From an uncultured Oscillospiraceae bacterium (GTDB lineage Bacteria > Bacillota > Clostridia > Oscillospirales > Oscillospiraceae), in contig CAAFLE010000097.1 in assembly GCA_900763675.1 (NCBI GenBank), positions 1 through 38,606 of the forward strand: 38,606 nt of DNA, given 5' to 3'. The position numbers and the translations under genes are program-made. Positions 7,187-14,848 of the stretch are shown here, piece by piece; position 1 is the first letter of the stretch, and the number at the start of each line of letters is the position of its first letter. Below the pieces are notes generated by a model. It worked only from the letters and a program-made list of their open reading frames with translations. It did no database searches and was not told the DNA's origin.

Positions 7187-8929
7187 ATGAAGCGCCGATT
7201 TCTTGCCGCGATCTTCTGCGTCTGCCTTGCGCTGACGAGCCTCTGCGCCCCGGCGTTGGCCGACGGTACGGAACCGGAAACACCCGTGCCGGCGGCAGAA
7301 ACGCCAGTACCGGCGGCAGAAACGCCCGTGCCGGCGGCAGAAACACCCGTGCCGGCGGCAGAAACGCCAGTACCGGCGGCAGAAACGCCCGTGCCGGCGG
7401 CAGAAACGCCCGTGCCGGCGGCAGAAACGCCCGTACCGGCGGCAGAAACGCCCGTACCGGCGGCAGAAACGCCCGCGCCGGTCCCCGTCGTCTATGGGGA
7501 ACGAAGCACCATGAAAATCAATGATGAGTACATTGAGCTGAATACATACTATAAGTTTGACCCCACTGCCGCTGTCGGTTATTCCAAAGCCGCGGAGGGG
7601 GAAGACTATAATTTTATTTACGACGGCGGGACGCTGGTTCTTAAGGACACGGTCCTGATGCGAAGCAAAGTGTCGTCTACTCTCCTGTCTACTTATTCTC
7701 GGTCGACCACGATAGAGCTGATCGGCGAAAACCGGTTCACCGTGCAGGACATAAACTCTTCTCCGATCATCGCGGCGAACGTTACCATCCGGGGCGACGG
7801 CTCGCTTACGCTCGTCGGGGGGATCACGGCGATCAACAGACTGACGATGGAGAGCGGCACGTTCGTTACCGATTTTCTCCGACCGGCGACTTTTTCCCCA
7901 AACGTGGAAAAATACGTACGCTTTAACGGCGGGAGCTTTACGGTCCGCCAGCGGTTCGGCGGCGACGGTAACAGCAATATAGATTTTTACATCGGGGTGG
8001 ATTACTACAAGTGGAAAACCGATCTCAACGCGGCGCATACGCCGTCGTTTGCCGATCCGTGTCCGGACCCCAACGGAAACCCGCTGAGCATTGTTCCGAT
8101 GGAGAATCCGTTCCAGTCCCGGCTTCGCATCAACCCATATACCAAGGAGTGGGAAACAAGCTACGACAGCGGCAATACGTGGAAATCGCTCGGCGTCACG
8201 GCGACGGGGGAGAATGGCAAGGACGGCATTACCCCGCACATCGGCGGCAACGGTAACTGGTGGCTCGACAATAACGATACCGGCGTGAAAGCCGCCGGTA
8301 CGGACGGCACACCCGGCGCGGATGGAAAAGACGGTATCGACGGCGCACCCGGCGCGGATGGAAAAGACGGCATCGACGGCAAAGACGGCGCCGATGGGAA
8401 GAACGGTACGGACGGCGCGGACGGACTGACGCCCGCCATCGGCGGCAACGGCAACTGGTGGCTCGGCGGAACGGACACCGGCGTGCGGGCTGCCGGAACG
8501 ACGGGAGCCACGGGCGCGACCGGGGCGACCGGCGCCGCCGGACGAAACGGCGCGGACGGCAAGGATGGAAAAGACGGAAAAGACGGCAAGGACGGTGTCG
8601 GCATCCGGGAGGTATCGCTCAGCGACTCCGGCGAGCTGATTGTGAAGCTCACGGACGGAACGGAAACGAATCTCGGCAAGATTACGGGCGAGGACGGCGC
8701 ACCAGGCATCGGCATTGCCGCCGTGAACGTGGACGAGCGCGGCGTTCTCACCGTGACGCTCACGAACGGCGAGAGCGTGGAGGCGGGCGAAATCCCCGGC
8801 GCACGCGAGAGCGGAACGGTAAAGACCCTTGCGCGGATTGCCGCCGCGGCAGCGGCGCTGGCGCTTCTTTGGCTTGCGGTACTCACGGCACTTTTTGTAA
8901 AAAATCGCCGCACGGCGATATATAAATAA
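7187..8929 (+). CDS. Secreted, membrane-anchored surface protein with heptapeptide and collagen-like repeats
   Basis: A 580-residue exported protein. A signal peptide ends in APALA near residue 25. Residues 31-93 are nine perfect copies of ETPVPAA, a flexible stalk. Next is a beta-rich domain (about 100-340) with repeated short strands. From about residue 343 come collagen-like G-x-y runs (DGKDGIDG, GATGATGA, KDGKDGKD) interleaved with two copies of a module around IGGNGNWWL...DTGV. The tail has a single membrane helix (about 547-570) followed by KNRR; no LPxTG motif is seen. The start at 7187 has GGGAGGA before it and lies downstream of the promoter. Likely a cell-surface adhesin or stalk protein; the ligand is unknown. 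Confidence 0.85.
   Translation: MKRRFLAAIFCVCLALTSLCAPALADGTEPETPVPAAETPVPAAETPVPAAETPVPAAETPVPAAETPVPAAETPVPAAETPVPAAETPVPAAETPAPVPVVYGERSTMKINDEYIELNTYYKFDPTAAVGYSKAAEGEDYNFIYDGGTLVLKDTVLMRSKVSSTLLSTYSRSTTIELIGENRFTVQDINSSPIIAANVTIRGDGSLTLVGGITAINRLTMESGTFVTDFLRPATFSPNVEKYVRFNGGSFTVRQRFGGDGNSNIDFYIGVDYYKWKTDLNAAHTPSFADPCPDPNGNPLSIVPMENPFQSRLRINPYTKEWETSYDSGNTWKSLGVTATGENGKDGITPHIGGNGNWWLDNNDTGVKAAGTDGTPGADGKDGIDGAPGADGKDGIDGKDGADGKNGTDGADGLTPAIGGNGNWWLGGTDTGVRAAGTTGATGATGATGAAGRNGADGKDGKDGKDGKDGVGIREVSLSDSGELIVKLTDGTETNLGKITGEDGAPGIGIAAVNVDERGVLTVTLTNGESVEAGEIPGARESGTVKTLARIAAAAAALALLWLAVLTALFVKNRRTAIYK
7277..7465 (+). repeat. Nine tandem 21-bp repeats encoding ETPVPAA
   Basis: Nine uninterrupted in-frame copies of a 21-bp unit that differ only at a few third codon positions (aca/acg, ccc/cca, gtg/gta), with a partial tenth at 7466. 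Near identity at DNA level implies recent expansion and copy-number variation by slippage or recombination. Changes keep the frame and only alter stalk length. Confidence 0.97.
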
Positions 8930-8936
8930 ATAACAG

Positions 8937-8974
8937 AAAACGGCTGCCGCTTGACATCATGCGGCAGCCGTTTT
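8937..8974. terminator. Bidirectional terminator between surface protein and LOG gene
   Basis: AAAACGGCTGCCGC and GCGGCAGCCGTTTT form a 14-bp stem with a 10-base loop, with T-runs on both strands. It serves the surface-protein gene on the plus strand and the mutY operon on the minus strand, whose last stop is at 8977. Confidence 0.85.
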
Positions 8975-8976
8975 CT

Positions 8977-9510
8977 TTATATTTCCAGATAATCAAGACA
9001 CACGGTCACATCGGTGAAGTAGGCGTAATGTTCCGCAAGCTCGCGCCCGGCAAAGCCCTTTTCCACCGCGCCGCGCAGCAGCTCCACGGCGGGCAGCCAG
9101 TAGCCGTCCCGGTCGAGAAAGGCGGTTTTCTTTTTCATGCGTCCGAGCGACGAGAGCGTGATGGTCTCAAAGACCTCCTCCATCGTGCCGATGCCGCCGG
9201 GCAGGGCGATGAAGGCGTCGGATCGCTCCTCCATGATCGTTTTGCGCTCCGCCATCGTCTCCATGCGGATAAGCTCCGAGCAATGCTCGAAAAGCAGCCC
9301 GGGAGCATTGAAGAAATACGGCACGACCCCGATGATTCTCCCGCCGTTTGCATACACGCCGCGTGCCGCCGCGCCCATCATGCCGTGACCGCCCGCACCG
9401 AACACGAGCGTATGACCCCGCCGGGCGATCTCGCGCCCGAGAGCTTCGCCGAGCGCCATGAACTCCGCGCCGATCTCATCGCGGGCGGCGCCGAAAACAC
9501 AGATGTTCAA
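8977..9510 (-). CDS. LOG-family Rossmann protein (TIGR00730-type), putative nucleoside-monophosphate phosphoribohydrolase
   Basis: A 177-residue protein of the LOG family (cytokinin-activating 5'-monophosphate phosphoribohydrolases and relatives), cytosolic. It shows the nucleotide-binding NICVFGAARDEIG, the GAGGHGMMGA turn, the arginine/lysine segment MAERKTIMEERSDAFIALPG and the signature PGGIGTMEE. The start is taken as TTG at 9510, because GGAGGAGATGGGGTA precedes it and the translation from there matches the family start; no suitable ATG exists. The TTG overlaps the mutY stop by 2 bases, so the two are translationally coupled. Function in bacteria is usually release of a base from a nucleotide; here it is inferred. 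Confidence 0.88.
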   Translation of the reverse strand: MNICVFGAARDEIGAEFMALGEALGREIARRGHTLVFGAGGHGMMGAAARGVYANGGRIIGVVPYFFNAPGLLFEHCSELIRMETMAERKTIMEERSDAFIALPGGIGTMEEVFETITLSSLGRMKKKTAFLDRDGYWLPAVELLRGAVEKGFAGRELAEHYAYFTDVTVCLDYLEI

Positions 9511-10499
9511 TACCCCATCTCCTCCAGTTTTTTTCGATAGTAACGGAACGCCGTGGGCATGGCGAGCGCTTGGCGCTCTTCCCGCGTGACCCAGACATAG
9601 CCCGGCAGCTCCTCCGCGCAGCGGACGACGTAGCCGCGCATATGCCACTCCACGTGGCTGAAAACGTGTACCGCCTCGCCGCACGGCTCGCCGTTTTCCG
9701 GCGCGTCCGGCGAAAGGTCGTTCGGCAGCTCCCACATCGAGGCGAGAAGCCCCGTGTCGGCTCTGCGGCGCACGGCGCAGCGTTCGCCGCAGAGCAGCAG
9801 CAAAACCCGCCGGTTTTCGATCCGGCGCGGTTTTTTCTCCGGCTGCACGGGGTAGAGCGTCTCCTCGCCGCAGCGGTGCGCCGCGCAGTATCCGGCGATG
9901 GGGCAGCGCGGACAGTCCGGCGTGCCGACGGTGCATACCGTCTCGCCCAGCTCCATGAGAGCGCTTGTGAAAGCGCCGCACTCGTCTGCCGGGTAGATTT
10001 CCCGCAGCGCTTCCCGGAAACGCTTTTTCACCTTGTCGCTGCCGATGCTTTCGCCGAAGCGCTCTACGCGGGAGAGAACGCGCAGCACGTTCCCGTCCAC
10101 CGCCGGCTCGGGCAGACCGAACGCGATGGACGCGATCGCCCCGGCGGTGTAATCGCCGATGCCGGGGAGATCTCGCAGCGCGGCGGCGTCTGCCGGGAAC
10201 GCCCCGCCGTACTGCTCGCAGACGGCTTTTGCGCATTTATGCAGATTCCGCGCACGCGAGTAGTACCCCAGCCCCTCCCAGAGCTTGAGGACGTCGTCGA
10301 TGTCCGCGGCGGCAAGCGCTTCCTCATTCGGGAACGAGCGCACGAAGCGCGTGAAATACTCCCGCGCCGCTTCAATGCGCGTCTGCTGCAGCATGATCTC
10401 CGAGACCCATACGCGATAGGGCGTCGGCTCCTCCCGCCACGGGAGGGGACGCGCCGTTTTTTTATACCAGCTTACCAGCGGCAGGGAAAAATTATCCAT
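9507..10499 (-). CDS. mutY: A/G-specific adenine DNA glycosylase MutY
   Basis: A 330-residue base-excision repair enzyme that removes adenine mispaired with 8-oxoguanine. The N-terminal helical domain has the catalytic Glu34 (SEIMLQQT), the helix-hairpin-helix LPGIGDYTAGAI (111-122) and the catalytic Asp135 (AVDGNVLR). The iron-sulfur cluster ligands are C189, C196, C199 and C205, with perfect C-X6-C-X2-C-X5-C spacing. The C-terminal region is a NUDIX-like domain for 8-oxoG recognition (WELPNDL, FSHVEWHMRGYV). Length is normal. The ATG has AAAGGA before it and a promoter (TTGTCA-18-TATAAT) 25 bp upstream. The overlapping LOG gene follows in the same operon. Confidence 0.96.
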   Translation of the reverse strand: MDNFSLPLVSWYKKTARPLPWREEPTPYRVWVSEIMLQQTRIEAAREYFTRFVRSFPNEEALAAADIDDVLKLWEGLGYYSRARNLHKCAKAVCEQYGGAFPADAAALRDLPGIGDYTAGAIASIAFGLPEPAVDGNVLRVLSRVERFGESIGSDKVKKRFREALREIYPADECGAFTSALMELGETVCTVGTPDCPRCPIAGYCAAHRCGEETLYPVQPEKKPRRIENRRVLLLLCGERCAVRRRADTGLLASMWELPNDLSPDAPENGEPCGEAVHVFSHVEWHMRGYVVRCAEELPGYVWVTREERQALAMPTAFRYYRKKLEEMGY

Positions 10500-10522
10500 G
10501 AGCGTATCCTTTCGTTTTCGCT

Positions 10523-10552
10523 ATTATACCCCGGGACGACGCGCATTGACAA
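10523..10552 (-). promoter_or_regulatory. Promoter of mutY
   Basis: TTGTCA (10552-10547), 18 bases, TATAAT (10528-10523) on the minus strand. Its -35 box lies 2 bp from the -35 box of the divergent promoter at 10555, so the two compete for the same DNA face. Confidence 0.75.
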
Positions 10553-10554
10553 CC

Positions 10555-10583
10555 TTGATTTACGTGCTCCGAGCGGCTATAAT
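10555..10583 (+). promoter_or_regulatory. Promoter of the PPC-alaX-ybaK-pnp-deaminase operon
   Basis: TTGATT (10555-10560), 17 bases, perfect TATAAT (10578-10583). A nearby TTGACA at 10546-10551 is 26 bases from the -10 box and is too far to serve. Confidence 0.75.
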
Positions 10584-10610
10584 GAGAAAAAAAGACAGGG
10601 AGGAACGACT

Positions 10611-11030
10611 ATGGATTACCGGCGTTTCGGAAATACGATCGTCGCCCGCTTTGACCGCGGCGAGGAGATCACCGCGCAGCTGCGTGAGCTGTGCGAAAAG
10701 GAGAGCATCCGTCTTGCGAGCGTGGAAGCGCTCGGCGCGACGGACGAATTTACCGTCGGCGTATACAATGTGGACGAGAAGCAGTACCATGCGCTCACCT
10801 TCACCGGCGCTCACGAGATCGTGTCGCTCACCGGCACGGTGAACACGATGGACGGGGCGTATTACAGCCATCTGCATATGAGTGCGGCGAACGAGTCCGG
10901 CACGGTCGTCGGCGGACATCTCAACGCTGCCCGCGTGAGCGCCACGTGCGAAATGATCGTCACGGTGATCGACGGCACGGTGGACCGCTTCAAGGACGCC
11001 GTCACGGGGCTGAACCTCTTCAAGTTCTGA
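10611..11030 (+). CDS. PPC/DUF296-domain protein
   Basis: A 139-residue protein made of one PPC domain (plants and prokaryotes conserved, DUF296), which in prokaryotes usually stands alone as a trimeric, metal-binding protein. Family hallmarks are the N-terminal RFDRGEEITAQLRELCEKESI, the LGATDEFTVG strand, and the histidine set H87-L-H89 (SHLHMSAANESG) with GGH103. AGGGAGGA precedes the ATG. It leads a five-gene run, and alaX starts 5 bp after its stop. The biochemical role of bacterial PPC proteins is not settled; DNA binding has been proposed from the plant AT-hook versions, but there is no AT-hook here. Confidence 0.88.
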   Translation: MDYRRFGNTIVARFDRGEEITAQLRELCEKESIRLASVEALGATDEFTVGVYNVDEKQYHALTFTGAHEIVSLTGTVNTMDGAYYSHLHMSAANESGTVVGGHLNAARVSATCEMIVTVIDGTVDRFKDAVTGLNLFKF

Positions 11031-11035
11031 AATCC

Positions 11036-12190
11036 ATGACAGAGAAGCTCTACTTTTCCAATTCCCACTGGCGGGAGTTCACCGCCTGCGTTCTCACGTG
11101 CAAAGAGCGCGGCGGGAGCTATGCCGTAACGCTCGACCGGACCGTGTTTTTCCCGGAGGGCGGCGGGCAGGGCGGCGACACCGGCACGCTCGGCGGCGTC
11201 CGAGTGACGGACACCCGCGAGGAGCGGGACGGGATCGTCCATTTCTGCGATGCGCCGCTCGTTCCGGGCGAAGAGGTGCGCGGCGAGATCGACTGGGCGA
11301 CGCGCTTTGCCCGGATGCAGATCCACTCCGCCGAGCATCTTGTCTCCGGTCATGCGCATTCGCTCTGGGGCTGTGAGAACATCGGCTTCCACATGGACGA
11401 GACCGGCGCGGTCATCGACTTTGACCGCGAGCTGGACGCCGCGCAGCTTGCGCGGCTCGAACGGCTTGCCAACGAGGACATATGGAAAAACCTCCCCGTC
11501 CGCACCTTTTTCCCGACGGAGGAGGAGCTTGCCGCGCTGCCGTTCCGGCAGAAAAAGGCGCTCGAAATGCCGGTGCGCATCGTGGAGGTGCCGGGCGTGG
11601 ATTTATGCGCGTGCTGCGCTCCGCACGTGAGCTTCACCGGCGAGATCGGGCTGATCCGGCTGAAGGACCGGATGCGCCACCGCGGCGGCGTGCGCTTTAC
11701 GATGCTCGCGGGGCGGGCGGCGTATGAAAACGCCACGCTCTGCGCCGCGGAGACGGAAGCGCTCTCCCGGCTCTTTTCCGCGCCGCAGAATGCGCTCTGC
11801 GCCGCCGCCGAGCGCGTTCTCGGCGAGCTGGAGGCGGAAAAATACGCCCGCGCCGCCGCCGAGCGGCGGTATGTCGAAGCGCGGCTCGCCGCGGCGCCGC
11901 CGTGCGAAGGGAACCGCGTGTTTTTTGAGGAAAATCTCTCCGCCGCGGCGCTGCGCTCGCTTGCCGAGGGCGGAAGGGCGCTCTGCACGGGGATCTGCGC
12001 CGCGCTCTGCGCCGAGGACGGCGGCTTCCGGTACGTGATGGCGTCGGACGCGGTCGATCTCCGCGCCGCAGCGCGAAGCATCAACGCCGCGCTTTCCGGC
12101 CGCGGCGGCGGAGCGCCGGGCATGATCCAGGGGAGTCTTCTTGCTTCCCGTGAACAAATCGAGGAATACTTTCATGGCAAAATCGGATAA
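11036..12190 (+). CDS. alaX: Alanyl-tRNA editing protein AlaX (long form with DHHA1 domain)
   Basis: A 384-residue free-standing homologue of the alanyl-tRNA synthetase editing half; it hydrolyses mischarged Ser-tRNA(Ala) (and possibly Gly-tRNA) in trans. The N-terminal beta-barrel has the FFPEGGGQGGDTG motif, the zinc-site HSAEHL gives H97 and H101, and CCAPH gives C194-area cysteines with H197. A helical linker (about 245-290) joins a C-terminal DHHA1 domain ending GRGGGAPGMIQGSL, typical of the AlaX-L class. The ATG at 11036 is 5 bp after the PPC stop and gives the expected N-terminus. The next gene, ybaK, begins inside its last 17 bases, so two tRNA proofreaders are co-expressed. Confidence 0.92.
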   Translation: MTEKLYFSNSHWREFTACVLTCKERGGSYAVTLDRTVFFPEGGGQGGDTGTLGGVRVTDTREERDGIVHFCDAPLVPGEEVRGEIDWATRFARMQIHSAEHLVSGHAHSLWGCENIGFHMDETGAVIDFDRELDAAQLARLERLANEDIWKNLPVRTFFPTEEELAALPFRQKKALEMPVRIVEVPGVDLCACCAPHVSFTGEIGLIRLKDRMRHRGGVRFTMLAGRAAYENATLCAAETEALSRLFSAPQNALCAAAERVLGELEAEKYARAAAERRYVEARLAAAPPCEGNRVFFEENLSAAALRSLAEGGRALCTGICAALCAEDGGFRYVMASDAVDLRAAARSINAALSGRGGGAPGMIQGSLLASREQIEEYFHGKIG

Positions 12191-12659
12191 GGCAAACGAA
12201 AAAACGAACGTGATGCGCCTGCTCGACCAGGCGGGCATCGCCTATGCGCCGCATTACTACGACGCCGCGCTCGCCTCCGGCACGGAGGTCGCCGCAGCGC
12301 TCGGGCAGAGCGCGGAGTGCGTTTTCAAAACGCTCGTCGCGGAGGCAAATACCGGAGAGCATTTCGTGTTCGTCATCCCCGCGCCCGAAACGCTCTCACT
12401 CAAAAAGGCGGCGAAGGCGGCGGGCGTGAAGAGCGTCGCCATGCTGCCGCAGAAAAAGCTGCTGCCGCTGACCGGCTATGTCCACGGCGGCTGCTCGCCG
12501 GTGGGAATGAAAAAGCCGTTTCCCACGTGGATCGACGAAACGGCGCTTCTGACCGACGCCTTCTTCTGCAGTGCCGGGCGGCTCGGCGCACAGCTGGAAA
12601 CCGACCCGGAGACTCTCGCGGACTATATCGGCGCTGCGTTCGCCGATCTGACGGAATAA
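12174..12659 (+). CDS. ybaK: YbaK/EbsC-family Cys-tRNA(Pro)-type deacylase
   Basis: A 161-residue aminoacyl-tRNA deacylase of the YbaK/EbsC group, which clears misacylated Cys-tRNA(Pro) made by prolyl-tRNA synthetase. Typical elements are NVMRLLDQAGIAYAPHYYD, the conserved lysine in CVFKTLV, the FVFVIPAPETLSLKKAAKAAG segment, and GYVHGGCSPVGMKK with FPTWIDE. I chose the ATG at 12174 (MAKSDK) over the one at 12141, since GAGGA precedes it and the family starts there; it overlaps the alaX end by 17 bp. Substrate preference within the INS superfamily cannot be fixed from sequence alone, but the fit to the YbaK subgroup is good. Confidence 0.92.
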   Translation: MAKSDKANEKTNVMRLLDQAGIAYAPHYYDAALASGTEVAAALGQSAECVFKTLVAEANTGEHFVFVIPAPETLSLKKAAKAAGVKSVAMLPQKKLLPLTGYVHGGCSPVGMKKPFPTWIDETALLTDAFFCSAGRLGAQLETDPETLADYIGAAFADLTE

Positions 12660-12681
12660 AAAACTTTTTGGAGGTATCTCT

Positions 12682-13521
12682 ATGCATCCCGAAATGGAAC
12701 GCATCCAGAACTGTCTCGCCGCCGTGCGGCGTCACACCGATTTTGTCCCCGAGGTCGCCGTCGTGCTCGGCTCGGGTCTCGGCGGCTTTGCCGACATGGT
12801 AAAGCAGGTCGCCGTCGTGCCGTACAGCGCCATTCCCGGCTTCCCGGTGTCCACAGCGCCGGGTCACGCCGGGAGGTTCGTGTTCGGCTATGTGGAGGAG
12901 ACGCCCGTCGTCGTCATGCAGGGGCGCGTGCATCTCTACGAGGGCTACACGCCGCACGACGTCGTGCTGCCCGTCCGGCTGATGAAGGCGATGGGCGCGA
13001 AGATCCTCTTTGTCACCAACGCCTCCGGCGGCATCCGCTCCGATCTTACCGCCGGAACGCTCATGAGCATTACCGACCACATCAGCGCACTCATCCCGAA
13101 CCCGCTCATCGGCGCGAACATCGACGAGCTGGGCGTCCGGTTCCCGGATATGTCGAACGCCTACGATCCCAAGCTCCGCGCCGTTCTGCGCGAAACGGCG
13201 GCAAAGGACGGCATTGACCTCAAGGAGGGCGTGTACATTCAGTTCACCGGTCCGAGCTACGAGTCGCCCGCCGACATCCGTGCCTCCCGCGCCATGGGCG
13301 CGGACGCCGTGGGTATGTCCACGGTGGTGGAGGTCATCGCCGCCAACCACGCCGGACTGCGCGTATGCGGCGTGTCCTGCGTGGCGAATCTCGCCGCGGG
13401 ACTTTCCGACCGCCCGCTCGACGGCGACGAGGTGATCGAAGCCGCTAACGCCGCCGCGCCGAAGTTCAAAAAGCTCATGTGGGACTCTATCGCCGCCATG
13501 CATACGGAGGCGAACGCATGA
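12682..13521 (+). CDS. punA: Purine nucleoside phosphorylase (trimeric type)
   Basis: A 279-residue phosphorylase that splits purine nucleosides with phosphate into base and (deoxy)ribose-1-phosphate. The family motifs are in order: VVLGSGLGGF, TAPGHAGRF (phosphate loop), MQGRVHLYEGY, VTNASGGI, YIQFTGPSYESPADI (purine-site Glu), GMSTVVEVIAA and SCVANLAAGLSD, in which the usual TNLAAG reads ANLAAG. That Thr-to-Ala change sits beside the base-contacting Asn. TTTTGGAGG precedes the ATG. The stop overlaps the start of the deaminase gene (ATGA). Together they could convert adenosine-type nucleosides, including methylthioadenosine, by deamination and then phosphorolysis. Confidence 0.94.
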   Translation: MHPEMERIQNCLAAVRRHTDFVPEVAVVLGSGLGGFADMVKQVAVVPYSAIPGFPVSTAPGHAGRFVFGYVEETPVVVMQGRVHLYEGYTPHDVVLPVRLMKAMGAKILFVTNASGGIRSDLTAGTLMSITDHISALIPNPLIGANIDELGVRFPDMSNAYDPKLRAVLRETAAKDGIDLKEGVYIQFTGPSYESPADIRASRAMGADAVGMSTVVEVIAANHAGLRVCGVSCVANLAAGLSDRPLDGDEVIEAANAAAPKFKKLMWDSIAAMHTEANA

Positions 13522-14783
13522 TCCGGCTGTACAACGGAAAGCTCCTCTCGCTTTGTGACGGATTTGAAATTTCCGACTGGGAGGTCTGGGTCGAGGAATC
13601 CATGATCCTCTATGTCGGTCCCGCCATCGGGGCGCACCCGCCGTTTGAGCGCGAGATCGACCTCCGGGGCAATCTTCTCATGCCCGGCTTCAAGAACGCC
13701 CACGCGCACAGCGCCATGACGTTCCTCCGCTCCTATGCCGACGATCTGCCGCTGCAAAGCTGGCTTTTTGACAAGGTGTTCCCGCTGGAGGCAAAGCTCA
13801 CGCCGGATGACATCTACGCGCTTACCAAGCTCGCCATTCTCGAATATGTCCGCGGCGGCATTACGAGCGCCTTTGATATGTACTACAAGCGCGAAGCGTT
13901 TGCACAGGCGGCGATCGACTGCGGCTATCGCATGGTACTCTGCGGCGCTCTCGCCGCGGGGGACGACTGGACGGTCGGCGAGATGGATACCGTGAAGTTC
14001 AACAACCTCCACCCGCTCATCTCCTACATCCCCGGCATCCACGCCGAGTATACGGCGAACGACGATCTTCTCATGTTTATGAAAATGCTGGTGGACGAGT
14101 ACAAGCTGCCGTTTTTCACTCACAATTCGGAAACGAAGCGCGAGGTGGACGAGTGCATCGAGCGGCACGGGCTTACGCCGACGCAGCTCTTTGAGGAGAA
14201 CGGACTGTTTGAGCATGGCGGCGGCGGCTTCCATTGCGTGTGGTTCAGCGAGGAGGACATGGACATTTTCGCCCGGCACGGACTGTACGCCGTGACGTGT
14301 CCCGCCTCCAACGCAAAGCTCGCGAGCGGCATTGCGCCCGTGAGCGAGCTGCTGCGGCGCAAGATCCCGCTCGCCATCGGCACGGACGGTCCCGCGAGCA
14401 ACAACGCGCTCAATATGTTCCGCGAAATGTATCTCGCCGCGGTGCTGCAAAAGCTGCGGGAGGAGGACGCCGCCTCGTGCGACGCCCGTGAAATTCTCCG
14501 CGCCGCCTGCTCGACCGGCGCCCGCGCCATGCGCATCGACGCCGACTGCATCGCGCCGGGCAAGCTCGCCGATCTTATTGTGATCGACCTGCACCAGGCA
14601 AATATGCAGCCGGAGCATAACACGGTGAAAAACCTTGTCTACAGCGGCTCGAATACCAACGTCCTTCTGACGATGGTGAACGGAAAAATTCTCTACGAAA
14701 ACGGCGTGTACCACGTCGGCGAATCGCCCGAAGACATTTTCGCCCACGCCCGCGCCGCCACAAAGAGGATCATTAACAGCTGA
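13518..14783 (+). CDS. mtaD: Amidohydrolase, methylthioadenosine/S-adenosylhomocysteine deaminase type
   Basis: A 421-residue amidohydrolase-superfamily deaminase, cytosolic. Metal ligands are H62 and H64 (NAHAHS), H202 (THNSET, with E205 for proton transfer), H239 (GGGFHCVW) and D290 (IGTDGPASNN). The TDGPASNN sequence and the ALRxYADDLPLQSWL-like helix are typical of the MTA/SAH deaminase (TrzA/MtaD) group. The start ATG at 13518 overlaps the phosphorylase stop and has GGAGG 8 bases upstream; an earlier in-frame ATG at 13479 lies inside the phosphorylase gene. Deaminated products (inosyl-homocysteine, methylthioinosine) are natural substrates for the phosphorylase next door. Guanine or other aminopurine deamination is less likely. 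Confidence 0.85.
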   Translation: MIRLYNGKLLSLCDGFEISDWEVWVEESMILYVGPAIGAHPPFEREIDLRGNLLMPGFKNAHAHSAMTFLRSYADDLPLQSWLFDKVFPLEAKLTPDDIYALTKLAILEYVRGGITSAFDMYYKREAFAQAAIDCGYRMVLCGALAAGDDWTVGEMDTVKFNNLHPLISYIPGIHAEYTANDDLLMFMKMLVDEYKLPFFTHNSETKREVDECIERHGLTPTQLFEENGLFEHGGGGFHCVWFSEEDMDIFARHGLYAVTCPASNAKLASGIAPVSELLRRKIPLAIGTDGPASNNALNMFREMYLAAVLQKLREEDAASCDAREILRAACSTGARAMRIDADCIAPGKLADLIVIDLHQANMQPEHNTVKNLVYSGSNTNVLLTMVNGKILYENGVYHVGESPEDIFAHARAATKRIINS

Positions 14784-14798
14784 AAAAATATAGTATAG

Positions 14799-14833
14799 CA
14801 AAACCGCCGAAGGGAAACCATTCGGCGGTTTTT
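14799..14833. terminator. Bidirectional terminator between deaminase and dehydrogenase genes
   Basis: AAACCGCCGAA and TTCGGCGGTTT form an 11-bp stem with a 9-base loop and A/T flanks. It ends the 10555 operon on the plus strand and the sulfotransferase operon on the minus strand. Confidence 0.8.
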
Positions 14834-14848
14834 GCATATAGGCAGGGA

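Noticed and set aside
7277..7465. CRISPR-like regular repeat
   Set aside because: Units are contiguous with no spacers and stay in frame with the surface protein, so this is a coding tandem repeat.
10546..10551. TTGACA as the -35 box of the plus-strand operon
   Set aside because: It is 26 bases from the TATAAT; the TTGATT at 10555 has the correct 17-base spacing.
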